Assembly: GCA_024280535.1 (NCBI GenBank)
Contig: JAJRPY010000160.1
Span: forward strand, 1 to 9,231
Source: Gammaproteobacteria bacterium
GTDB taxonomy: Bacteria > Pseudomonadota > Gammaproteobacteria > PS1 > Pseudothioglobaceae
DNA: 9,231 nt
Reading direction: 5' to 3'
Numbering within the stretch: position 1 is the stretch's first letter; every line of letters starts with the position of its first letter. Shown one piece after another: positions 1 to 7,652 of this stretch. Under the pieces are notes generated by a model. That model was not told where the DNA came from and searched no databases. It saw nothing but the letters and a program-made list of their open reading frames with translations. The position numbers and the translations under genes are program-made.

Positions 1-3000
1 ACGCAGAATGAAAATCGTGTGGATTCTACTTTGTTAGCGCAATTTAGAACCAGTTTTAGGGCTTCTTTGAACACAGATCCAGATGACACGCAGACAGGGG
101 TAGTTGCCTATTTGCCGAATGTTGCATATAAGCCAGGAGATGTGGTGGTTAAAGATGGTATTGAATACACTTGCAAAAGTTGGGCACAAGGCGGGGGTTG
201 GTGCTCTTCTCCTGTATATGCACCAGGTTCTGCTTTGTCTTCAAGTGCTTGGGATACGGATGGCGGGACGGCAACAGTCAGCGAGAATAATGCTGATGAC
301 TTAGGGTATTGGTCGGATATAGCCTATGTTGCTGGAGATAAAATAGTTTACAACGGTAAGGCTTATGTGTGCAAGGGCTGGCCTTATACGGCTTGGTGTC
401 AAGCAAGGGCGCCGGGCGCTAATGGCTGGCAAGACGCTTGGCAGGAATATCAGGGCAGTTATACAGTCAACGCCAGCGTGCAAGCGGATAGAGATAAGCG
501 CACGGATCAGGAGGAGGCAGACAATCAAGCCAATCAAGCCAATTTAACGTTACAAAAACCAAGACTACAATTGAACCAAAGTAATGATAAATACACATTG
601 CTGATTAGCGCAGCTTATGATAATGAGTCGAATAAGCCTGAAGGCTATGTATTGTATAAGGATGGGGTGGAGTATCGGACGGCAACTTGGGCTGATGGTG
701 CAGATAGACTAGCCAGTGAGGCAGGGTTGAAGGACGCGACATTACATCGTTTTTATTTGCAAACATATCACACGCCTGTTAGGGCTGCCGGCAGGGTATT
801 TTCTAGCAAAAGTGTGGTGCAAATTGTGGGGGTGAAAGTGACGCAGAACACGCAAACCAATCAACCACAAGCGCTATTAACCACGAGTTTATCCACTTGG
901 ACGACGACAGTGGGTAATAGTAGTAGCAAAGTTTATATTAGTGGTGGCGATGGCGATGGCGATTTTGTTATTGAAAGTTCAGATGCAAATATTGCCAGCG
1001 TTACGCTCATTCCTAGCTTTCCTAATCAGTTTATTATTGAAGCACACGCTATTGGTAGTGCTTCCATTCGTGTGCAAAAAAATGCCAGTAGCAATCAGGA
1101 TTTTGTAGCCAGTAATGAGATAAATATTCCCGTTGTAGTGACCGGTAGCGCACCTGCTACCAGTACCAATCAACCAGGTAAACCAGTTATTGCTTGGTTA
1201 GCCGACTCTGTAGCATATGGTGATTTTGGTTTGCAATGGCATTTGTGGTGGGGCGATAAGGCGACCACTGCAAAATTATATGTGGATGGTACATTGACAG
1301 AAACCAAAACGCTCACAGATTTTGACACCACTAAGGGTGCACAAACAGGCGGGTTTGGATATGCCAATACGGTCACGACGGATACTGATTATGAATTTAA
1401 AGTGGCGTTGTGTAATGGCGATCGTTGCACCGAAAGTAACCCTAAGACGGTTAAATTCTTAAAACAGGGTAGTACATCAGGTGGGCAAACGCCACAGCCA
1501 CAGCCACCAACAACGGGCGGGCAAACGCCACCAACTAATCATGATTTTGAGTTCAATAGCCCGCATTTTTCGATTGGATATTTGCCTTCTTGGAGTGTTA
1601 AGTGGTTTAGCAAGGCTAATGCGGCAAGTTCACAAATGGTCGATATTGACCCACTTTATACGCATGTAACCATCTCATTCGCCAAGCCTGATATTACTTA
1701 TACTTCCGGTAGCCTTCAAGGCACGGGGATTAATTTTAGTGCCTCGTTTGATGCCGTCAAAGAGGCAGTGACATTGTTAAAAGCCAAAAAGGTTAAAGTA
1801 TTATTAGCCATTGGCGGTGCTACATATAATAATTGGAGCGCTTTGGCGAATGAGCAGGGCACGCACAGAAAAGCCTTAGTTGATTTGATTGCCGATTTGG
1901 GCTTAGACGGGTTGGATGTTGATTATGAAATTAATGGCACAGATCATGCTAATGTTTTGCAATATTATAAATCCATTAAAGTCTTGCATTCTATCACTCA
2001 GGAAACTAACACCTTGCTCACCATTGCAGGTTGGTCAACGGGTGCCGATTGCACAGCACAAACCAGAACTGAGCGTTGTAAGGATGATCAAGGTCAATAC
2101 AAAACCTCTTTCTGGGGTGGCAATGCTGGGCGCGAGCGCTTGGTGTTTAATAAAATGCAAGAGCAGGGATTAAATCCAAATACGGTATTTGATTATGTGT
2201 CTATTATGTCTTATGACGGCAGTTTTAAGCGCTTTGACCCTGTTCAATTGTATAAAAATTATCGCAACATATATACTGGAAAATTAGCAATTGGTTTTGA
2301 ATTGGCTACCGAGGCTTGGGGTGGGGCAGAGTTGGTATCTACTAATGCACAGGCGTCTGAGTGTGATGGTACAACGAAATCTTCAATGCTGTCAGGTGAC
2401 TCCTATCAAGTATTTGCGACTAAAAAACCTTATTCGGTAGAGCGTATAATCAAATTCCTCAAAACCCAGCCAGACAGTGCTAATAACGGCATTATGTTGT
2501 GGTCTATGTATAAGCCAGCAGGGGCGGCGCCTGCTTGTGGCAATGCGTTGGATTATGAGGCTTTTAATGTGTCCGCTCGAGAGTTTTTAGGCGGCGAAGT
2601 ATTGACACCTGATCAGCAGTTGGCTAAAGATATTGATGACATATATAAACAAATAACTGAGTTTAAAACCAGTGCTAGATTTACGCAATTGGTCGCTGAT
2701 GCCAATGCGCTGGAGGGTTTTAGTTTTGATCAAAGTGCCATTACCACCGAAGTTACTAACGCTGCCAGCGCCTACACTGGCACAAAAGATGCCACATTAA
2801 AAACCACTCTAGAGGAACATTTACGTGTGATGAATAGTGATTTTTCACAACAGAAATCTGCCTACGATCTAGCCTTGTTAAAGCATAATGCAGAAATTGA
2901 AGCAGCAGCAGAACTTGCAAGAACAATTCAGGTTTACACCAATCTTAGAGCCAAAGTTGCCAGTGACATCACCGAAATGAAAACCAATCTTGATAATAGC

Positions 3001-4293
3001 GTGACGACAGCATTAGGGCGACAAATTTTTAATGACGACAGTACAGATACAGTGCAAACTGAAATTAATCTTCAAAAGACATTAATCAATCAATTTAAAA
3101 CCAAGGTAGGGGCGGAAGAGGCAACTTTAAGCACCAGTCTTAATCAAATCAGCAGTGATTATTCAGCCGTCAATGCACAAACTTTGGAAGCATTAGAGCA
3201 AACTTATATTGAGAAAAAACGCAGTTTGCAAGCTGAATTTGTCGCATTAGTGAATACGGCAATCGTCGCTATTAATGCACTAAAAGATGACGAAGTCAAC
3301 GAAGATAGAGAGACTGGCGGTAGCACGCCACCGCCTACAACGGACAATAATACGACTCACGAGGTGAATATATTAAGTTATTTTGACCAAGAAACAATCG
3401 TGAATGGCACGGGAGTATCAGTGGTATTAACGTATAAAAAAGAATTGGATATTAATTTTAGAGATGCCAAAATTATAATTAGTGGTGACGCTCAATATAT
3501 ACCAGGGGTGGTAGCACCTGAGATGAGCTGGGTCAGCCCAAGCAAAAGTTATGGTTATGATCAGGCAACTCAAAAAGTCTTAACAATACTAACATTTGAT
3601 ACCTTTAACAAGGATTATACAGACACGCTATTTGGTGGAATGGGTTCAACCATTACTATGAATTTTTGGCCAACAGCCCCTGTTTTGGCTAATATCAGCG
3701 TTGTGCAAGTTACCCCGGGTAGGGTGTTGGTTGGGTCAGAAAATCCAGCTGAGGCAAAGCCTAATCGCGCTGATCCAGTAGCTTTAAAGGTTAAGGGTTG
3801 GCCAGCAACATTGGCTATGGGAACGGTAACTGATAATGATTTTGGACTGAATCAAGCATTTTTAGATAGCCAAGTGAACGCCATTTTCAAATATGAAGGT
3901 GATGGCTTTGGCGATAGGGGTGATGTGATTGAACCGATTGTCACTATGCAAACGATTCGACAAGCGCGCGAAATTGAAGCGCTGGATCAAACTGGTAAAA
4001 CCAAGGTAATGCCAACCTTGGTGGTTTATACCGCTAATGGTAGTGGTGGTGGTTTGGCGCAAAACGACATTAAACCTAATTACAAAATAGAAAATTATGT
4101 TGAGCATAGTGATAACACAGTAATGGCAGACAGTAATTTGGTTAAGCATTTTCGTAATACCATTCGTATGGCAGCGAACATGCAAGCCAATAAAGATGCC
4201 GAACACCCTAATCCAGCAACCATTGTGCTGGATGCTGATTTATTTGGCGAATGGCAGAAAAATAAGTTAAATGGCACTTTTCAAAATGAATAG
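1..4293 (+). CDS. Giant multi-domain GH18 chitinase, N-terminal part, 5' partial, ended by an in-frame amber codon
   Basis: Predicted secreted endochitinase hydrolysing beta-1,4-GlcNAc polymers. The frame is open from base 1 (six codons precede the GTG at 19), so start and signal peptide lie upstream; residues below count from that GTG. Domains: two CBM5/12-like chitin-binding modules (about 28-79 and 97-144, aromatic-rich, each with a Cys pair, C52/C62 and C118/C127); Fn3-like domain (about 180-275); Ig-like domain (about 285-377); ChiA-N-like domain (about 384-482, begins PGKPVIAW, contains VALCNGDRCTES); low-complexity linker (483-508); GH18 domain (about 516-858). GH18 signatures are LLAIGG (595-600), DGLDVDYE (630-637, catalytic acid E637), MSYD (730-733) and a late LWSMY (827-831). 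Then a helical, probably coiled-coil spacer (about 860-1098), a beta-rich domain (about 1115-1235), and the first half of an unassigned TIM-like barrel (about 1250-1424). The TAG falls inside that barrel, and the same frame reopens directly after it. GH18 assignment is firm; the accessory domains are fold-level inference. Confidence 0.9.
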   Translation, partial: TQNENRVDSTLLAQFRTSFRASLNTDPDDTQTGVVAYLPNVAYKPGDVVVKDGIEYTCKSWAQGGGWCSSPVYAPGSALSSSAWDTDGGTATVSENNADDLGYWSDIAYVAGDKIVYNGKAYVCKGWPYTAWCQARAPGANGWQDAWQEYQGSYTVNASVQADRDKRTDQEEADNQANQANLTLQKPRLQLNQSNDKYTLLISAAYDNESNKPEGYVLYKDGVEYRTATWADGADRLASEAGLKDATLHRFYLQTYHTPVRAAGRVFSSKSVVQIVGVKVTQNTQTNQPQALLTTSLSTWTTTVGNSSSKVYISGGDGDGDFVIESSDANIASVTLIPSFPNQFIIEAHAIGSASIRVQKNASSNQDFVASNEINIPVVVTGSAPATSTNQPGKPVIAWLADSVAYGDFGLQWHLWWGDKATTAKLYVDGTLTETKTLTDFDTTKGAQTGGFGYANTVTTDTDYEFKVALCNGDRCTESNPKTVKFLKQGSTSGGQTPQPQPPTTGGQTPPTNHDFEFNSPHFSIGYLPSWSVKWFSKANAASSQMVDIDPLYTHVTISFAKPDITYTSGSLQGTGINFSASFDAVKEAVTLLKAKKVKVLLAIGGATYNNWSALANEQGTHRKALVDLIADLGLDGLDVDYEINGTDHANVLQYYKSIKVLHSITQETNTLLTIAGWSTGADCTAQTRTERCKDDQGQYKTSFWGGNAGRERLVFNKMQEQGLNPNTVFDYVSIMSYDGSFKRFDPVQLYKNYRNIYTGKLAIGFELATEAWGGAELVSTNAQASECDGTTKSSMLSGDSYQVFATKKPYSVERIIKFLKTQPDSANNGIMLWSMYKPAGAAPACGNALDYEAFNVSAREFLGGEVLTPDQQLAKDIDDIYKQITEFKTSARFTQLVADANALEGFSFDQSAITTEVTNAASAYTGTKDATLKTTLEEHLRVMNSDFSQQKSAYDLALLKHNAEIEAAAELARTIQVYTNLRAKVASDITEMKTNLDNSVTTALGRQIFNDDSTDTVQTEINLQKTLINQFKTKVGAEEATLSTSLNQISSDYSAVNAQTLEALEQTYIEKKRSLQAEFVALVNTAIVAINALKDDEVNEDRETGGSTPPPTTDNNTTHEVNILSYFDQETIVNGTGVSVVLTYKKELDINFRDAKIIISGDAQYIPGVVAPEMSWVSPSKSYGYDQATQKVLTILTFDTFNKDYTDTLFGGMGSTITMNFWPTAPVLANISVVQVTPGRVLVGSENPAEAKPNRADPVALKVKGWPATLAMGTVTDNDFGLNQAFLDSQVNAIFKYEGDGFGDRGDVIEPIVTMQTIRQAREIEALDQTGKTKVMPTLVVYTANGSGGGLAQNDIKPNYKIENYVEHSDNTVMADSNLVKHFRNTIRMAANMQANKDAEHPNPATIVLDADLFGEWQKNKLNGTFQNE
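1483..1531 (+). repeat. Short direct repeat in the Pro/Thr/Gly/Gln inter-domain linker
   Basis: The 13-base unit gggcaaacgccac occurs at 1483-1495 and again at 1519-1531, giving two GGQTP peptide units in the linker that joins the ChiA-N-like domain to the GH18 domain. Between them is a short Pro/Gln run (QPQPP). This is a typical flexible linker of secreted polysaccharide hydrolases, and the copies probably arose by local duplication. Confidence 0.7.
4291..4293 (+). other. Single in-frame TAG (amber) interrupting the giant chitinase
   Basis: The codon after ...FQNE is TAG. The same frame then reads CGGSNDIDCDTYKEIKVREA without a stop into the ATG at 4354 and on to 6633. No base insertion or deletion is needed to join the halves; changing this one codon gives a frame of 2,211 codons (amber included) within the window. 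The residues either side belong to one alternating beta/alpha domain. One substitution from TGG, CAG, GAG, AAG, TCG, TTG or TAT/TAC would create it. The following base is T; I see no strong stem-loop in the next 60 bases. Nonsense mutation or base-call error is the simplest reading; readthrough is possible but unsupported. Confidence 0.9.
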
Positions 4294-4353
4294 TGTGGCG
4301 GCAGCAACGACATTGATTGTGATACTTATAAAGAGATAAAAGTTAGAGAAGCA

Positions 4354-6636
4354 ATGATTGTTGCGATTGATGCAGAAAAAGATTATCTGGTCAAAAAATA
4401 TTCAGCTACTGCGAGCAATACTAGTAAAACGGTTGATGTTGATCGTTTAGAAGTGGTTTATCAACTGGACACAATCAAGGCAAAAATCACCGATGCCAAT
4501 ATTAAAAATAACATTAAAGGCTGGGTTCAGTCGCAAAACTTTATGATTAAAGAATTTGCACCAGATGTGGCATTCGGTTGGGTGATTAACTTGTGGAACC
4601 CAGGCAGTGCGCATTGGGTGCATAAGCAGTACACAGGTGAGCGCGATGTTTGGGATAATGCTTCAAGAAGTGTGGCATTATTCGTTAAATGGATTGGGGC
4701 TTATGAGGATAATGCTTACCGACCAGATTTCTTAACGTTTGATAAATATGAGCGTGATGGCTTTGGTGCAGCAGGCAAGCCAAGTTATGCGTTTTCTTCT
4801 AGGGCATGGGATAATTATCTAATGTACGTGAAGCAAATTACCGACTTTATCGACACACCAGCAATGTTGTGGCAAATTCCAGGTGGGCATATGGCGACCA
4901 AGTCAGAAGATTTGACCAATGATTCGAGTTTGTGTACTAATAATGAGTCAAGTCATTGCTTTAGGCATTTGGATACAAGTACCCATGGCGGACATTCTGC
5001 CTCAGGGGGTTCATATTTTATGGGTGATAAAAAGATTGGCAGCCATCCAGCAGATACCATTAGACAAGATGTGCTAGATATTGCTATTAGTGGCTCTCAT
5101 TACAATGGTGCCACAACAGTGGCAGACTTATTGGATCAAGATGCGGGGCATAATTGGGGCAATGATGAATTGCGCCATTCTGTGTTCGCTAATGCGTTTG
5201 CTATTTTGTGGGGTGGTGGTGAAACCACAGGCTCCGTGCCAATTTCCACCAATAAAACAGGTGGCTATGACTGGCTTAAAAAGAAAATAGTAGCCTATCA
5301 AAATCAAGGAGGCATCCCGCTTTATCATCAAACCGAAGCAAGTAGTAGTACCGATTTAACAACGGTTGCTGCTTTAAATACCGAGTTAAACGCGTTGACC
5401 GCCAAGATGAACGATGAAATATTTTTGTTTAATACGGGTACTAGCTGGGTGCCTTCTACTATTTACAAATGGGAAGACTTTTTAGAGGCGTTAAAAGCCA
5501 TGCACAATACAGGCATCTCAGGAGATAAATATTGGCTATTTGATGAGACAGACAGTGATGAGAAAAAGCAACAATACGCCAAAGTTGCAATTGCCGCTTT
5601 CTTAGCACAAAGTATGCAAGAAACCATTCAATACGATGCCTGCGATGAAAACTCATGGCAATTTTTCAAAGATGCGAGTGTCAGTCCTCCGATTCGTGAC
5701 TCAATTGCTAACGGAGATTTTACAGTGGATCAGCCACTGGATGCTGCCTGTGGGCAAGTTGGGCAAGTGTATGCCAATTATGGCATAGACAGTCACGGTG
5801 TTGACAACCCTTATTCCTGTCCTAAAACACCAAAAATGGAAGTCACAGCAATTACCAATGCTAAATATTATGGCGCTGCTGGACCATTATTTTCTGCCCC
5901 TGATTCGGTGCTGAATGGATTGGGTTTATTGGTCGATGGCAAGCCTGGGCGCTGGGAAGATTCTGGTGATTGTGCCGGCAGACCTGCTACAGCAGATAGT
6001 TTTAAAAATCCAACTGCTGAAGGCTGGGTAAGAAGCGATTGTAAAATTTACAAAGGGCAAAAAGCCGGTAGTTTCGTTTGGGACGGATCCAGTGTCAAAT
6101 CAATTGAAGGGTGTGGCTGGTGGGGACGCGGCGTTATTCAAACCACGGGCAGAGAGAATTTTGGTAAACTCAATCATTTTATCGGCAGAAGCCATATTGA
6201 TAAAGCGTTAATCAACACCCGCGTGGATTGGGCTAATACTTCTATTGAAGTTAAAGCACCACCAGCAAATCCACTCTATGCCGATATGGATCTGTGTGCC
6301 AACCCAGAATTAATTTGTAGTTCTACCGAGCATAAAGAGATTAAATGGATTGCAGGTTTGTTCTTTTGGATGAACTCAGTCCAAGCGTATCATCAAGATA
6401 GTGGAAAATATGCAAACTGGAATTATCAGGTCGAGCTGAAAAAATATGTTGATAGTAATTTTGGTAAAGATAATTACCAACCATTAAACGACATACCTTT
6501 CATACACGCCATCTCGGGTATTGTTAATCGCGGCTGTCCTGATGTGACATGTTCAGCAGGTGACTTACATGCTAAAAGCGAAAGAGCCAATAATTTCAAA
6601 AAAGTAATGAATAGTTTTGGTATTACCATTGATTAG
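4354..6636 (+). CDS. C-terminal part of the giant chitinase: second half of unknown TIM-like barrel plus GH19-like chitinase domain
   Basis: This is the in-frame continuation of the upstream gene. The ATG at 4354 is only the first ATG after the amber codon; 20 sense codons precede it in the same frame, and its only Shine-Dalgarno-like match is a weak GAGAAG. Expressed alone from here it would lack a signal peptide and start mid-domain. Residues count from that ATG. About 1-325 looks like the later strands of a beta/alpha barrel: DVAFGWVINLW (71-81), FLTFDKYERDGFG (126-138), AMLWQIPGGHM (170-180), AFAILWGGGET (281-291), IPLYHQT (321-327). About 405-760 is GH19-like: AFLAQSMQET (415-424, E423 at the position of the family's catalytic acid), GCGWWGRGVIQTTGRENFG (586-604, the counterpart of the family's YYGRGPIQL motif), NPEL (650-653), LFFWM (669-673), and ISGIVNRGC (720-728). 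There are many cysteines, as expected for an exported enzyme. The last codon is followed by TAG, then seven sense codons and TAA. GH19 membership is likely but divergent. Confidence 0.8.
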   Translation: MIVAIDAEKDYLVKKYSATASNTSKTVDVDRLEVVYQLDTIKAKITDANIKNNIKGWVQSQNFMIKEFAPDVAFGWVINLWNPGSAHWVHKQYTGERDVWDNASRSVALFVKWIGAYEDNAYRPDFLTFDKYERDGFGAAGKPSYAFSSRAWDNYLMYVKQITDFIDTPAMLWQIPGGHMATKSEDLTNDSSLCTNNESSHCFRHLDTSTHGGHSASGGSYFMGDKKIGSHPADTIRQDVLDIAISGSHYNGATTVADLLDQDAGHNWGNDELRHSVFANAFAILWGGGETTGSVPISTNKTGGYDWLKKKIVAYQNQGGIPLYHQTEASSSTDLTTVAALNTELNALTAKMNDEIFLFNTGTSWVPSTIYKWEDFLEALKAMHNTGISGDKYWLFDETDSDEKKQQYAKVAIAAFLAQSMQETIQYDACDENSWQFFKDASVSPPIRDSIANGDFTVDQPLDAACGQVGQVYANYGIDSHGVDNPYSCPKTPKMEVTAITNAKYYGAAGPLFSAPDSVLNGLGLLVDGKPGRWEDSGDCAGRPATADSFKNPTAEGWVRSDCKIYKGQKAGSFVWDGSSVKSIEGCGWWGRGVIQTTGRENFGKLNHFIGRSHIDKALINTRVDWANTSIEVKAPPANPLYADMDLCANPELICSSTEHKEIKWIAGLFFWMNSVQAYHQDSGKYANWNYQVELKKYVDSNFGKDNYQPLNDIPFIHAISGIVNRGCPDVTCSAGDLHAKSERANNFKKVMNSFGITID

Positions 6637-6763
6637 CCGCACAATTTTGTTTTTAATTAAAGTGGGCTTTAATCAGTTAGCCAAAGTTAAATTGCTTAAA
6701 ATATAAAAAATTAGCCATTACAGAGAGTGATAAGAGCAATATTGACTAACCATGGAAAAATAG
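6637..6763. other. 127-base intergenic region between the chitinase and gspG
   Basis: A/T-rich gap with no gene. It holds one perfect 7-bp stem (attaaag/ctttaat, 6656-6673, TGGG loop). The stem is nearly all A/T and has no T-run after it, so it is a poor intrinsic terminator. TATAAA at 6702-6707 resembles a -10 box, but no good -35 sits 16-18 bases upstream. The hexamer ttagcc occurs three times (6633-6638, 6677-6682, 6711-6716); its meaning is unknown. A promoter for the gsp operon here is plausible from the gap size, but the sequence does not prove it. Confidence 0.4.
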
Positions 6764-6766
6764 ATG
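6754..6766 (+). promoter_or_regulatory. Probable ribosome binding site for gspG
   Basis: GGA at 6754-6756, extended by an A-run, lies seven bases before the ATG at 6764, an acceptable Shine-Dalgarno spacing. It overlaps a three-codon minicistron (ATG GAA AAA TAG, 6752-6763) that is in frame with gspG and directly abuts its start. The core match is only three bases. Confidence 0.4.
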
Positions 6767-7171
6767 AACGCAAAGCAAGCAAGAAAAGCAAGTAAGCAAC
6801 AAGGTTTCACCCTAATTGAAATATTGGTAGTAGTTGCCATTATCGGTATTTTAGCCAGTATTATTGTACCTAAGTTGACCAGTAAAGTGGGCTATGCACG
6901 CTCACAAACTGCGTATCACGATATTAAAACTCTATCCTCGGTGATGGAGTTATACAAACTCGATAAATTCAATTACCCTGGTTCTGACCAAGGGTTGAGT
7001 GTTTTAGTGGGTGACTATTTAGACAAAGTGCCTAAAGACCCTTGGAATAGAGAATATATTTACTTAAGCCCTGGAGTGCATAACGCCAAATCCTTCGATT
7101 TGTACAGCTATGGCGCAGATGGCACGGCTGGCGGAAGTGATGAAAACAAAGATATTAACAACTGGGAGTAA
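6764..7171 (+). CDS. gspG: T2SS major pseudopilin GspG
   Basis: Main subunit of the periplasmic pseudopilus, which pushes folded substrates through the GspD secretin. The 135 residues match the family's normal size. A 14-residue basic leader (MNAKQARKASKQQG) ends at the prepilin peptidase (GspO/PilD) site G14/F15. It is followed by FTLIE, with the conserved Glu at +5 of the mature protein, and a hydrophobic helix to about residue 38. The C-terminal half has GspG hallmarks: YPGSDQGL (71-78), KDPWN (91-95), and SYGADG (115-120) followed by an acidic loop with D126 and D130, the region that binds Ca2+ in characterised GspG proteins. The start was chosen for its leader length and the upstream GGA. 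It is the first gene of the gsp cluster here, 127 bases after the chitinase, and it overlaps gspH by 32 bases. Ends in TAA. Confidence 0.95.
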   Translation: MNAKQARKASKQQGFTLIEILVVVAIIGILASIIVPKLTSKVGYARSQTAYHDIKTLSSVMELYKLDKFNYPGSDQGLSVLVGDYLDKVPKDPWNREYIYLSPGVHNAKSFDLYSYGADGTAGGSDENKDINNWE

Positions 7172-7652
7172 TTCAAAAAACAACGCCGGCTTTACCCTGA
7201 TTGAATTATTGGTGGTCATTTTGATTGTGGGTATTTTGGCAGGTTTTGTCACCTTGAGTATCAACCTTGCCAAGCCTTCCGCAATAAGCAGGCTAAAGGC
7301 AGCCATACAACAACATATTGCCCAAGTGCAAAATCACGTGCAATTATATAATCAACCCATGCGCCTAGTCATTAACAAAAATAAGTTGCAAACCTTAAGT
7401 TTCCAGCCAAATTTTAAGCCAGCCGACCCCCTAGATGATCAACCCACGCCTGTAGCAGTCTCACTTTGGCAGCCTAGTGGCGCCATCGCCGAATTACCCT
7501 TCAAGTCAGTCAAAGTAAGTGCTAGTGCTAACACAATTGAAATATTGCCAAATGGTTTTATCACCTCCGCCACACTCACATTATCCCAAGACGGACAATC
7601 TATCACCCTAAAGACCAATGCAGATAAAGCGACTAACACAAATAAAGACTAA
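7140..7652 (+). CDS. gspH: T2SS minor pseudopilin GspH
   Basis: Minor pseudopilin of the type II secretion pseudopilus, 170 residues from the ATG at 7140. A 17-residue leader ends ...NNAG, cut before FTLIELL (mature Glu+5 present), followed by a long hydrophobic helix (about 18-42) and a variable, beta-prone C-terminal domain. The identity as GspH, rather than another minor pseudopilin, comes from its place between gspG and gspI and from its size; the C-terminal domain has no motif I can name. An upstream in-frame ATG at 7110 would add ten residues and give an over-long leader. The ATG at 7140 lies within the 3' end of gspG (32-base overlap), with GGAAG only two bases before it, so translation probably depends on coupling to gspG. 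Ends in TAA. Confidence 0.88.
   Translation: MKTKILTTGSNSKNNAGFTLIELLVVILIVGILAGFVTLSINLAKPSAISRLKAAIQQHIAQVQNHVQLYNQPMRLVINKNKLQTLSFQPNFKPADPLDDQPTPVAVSLWQPSGAIAELPFKSVKVSASANTIEILPNGFITSATLTLSQDGQSITLKTNADKATNTNKD

Noticed and set aside
8..37. ATG at position 8 as a gene start
   Set aside because: It is in another frame and meets TAG after nine codons. The chitinase frame is open from base 1, so it continues from upstream.
3862..4206. Antisense open frame of 114 codons
   Set aside because: It lies opposite the chitinase coding frame, has no recognisable domain or ribosome site, and looks like a chance shadow. The other short overlapping frames on both strands were rejected likewise.
4294..4353. 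Recoding element (pyrrolysine-type or readthrough stem-loop) after the amber codon
   Set aside because: No strong stem-loop is visible by eye, and the base after TAG is T, which in well-studied bacteria favours efficient termination.
4354..4356. ATG at 4354 as the true start of an independent gene
   Set aside because: The frame is open for 20 codons before it, it begins inside a domain, and it has no signal peptide and only a weak ribosome binding site. It is most likely a continuation of the interrupted chitinase; reinitiation remains possible.
6656..6673. Hairpin as an intrinsic terminator after the chitinase
   Set aside because: The stem is seven pairs with only one G-C pair, and no run of T follows it.
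7110..7139. Upstream ATG at 7110 as the gspH start
   Set aside because: It would overlap gspG by 62 bases and give a 27-residue leader. The ATG at 7140 gives a more usual pseudopilin leader.
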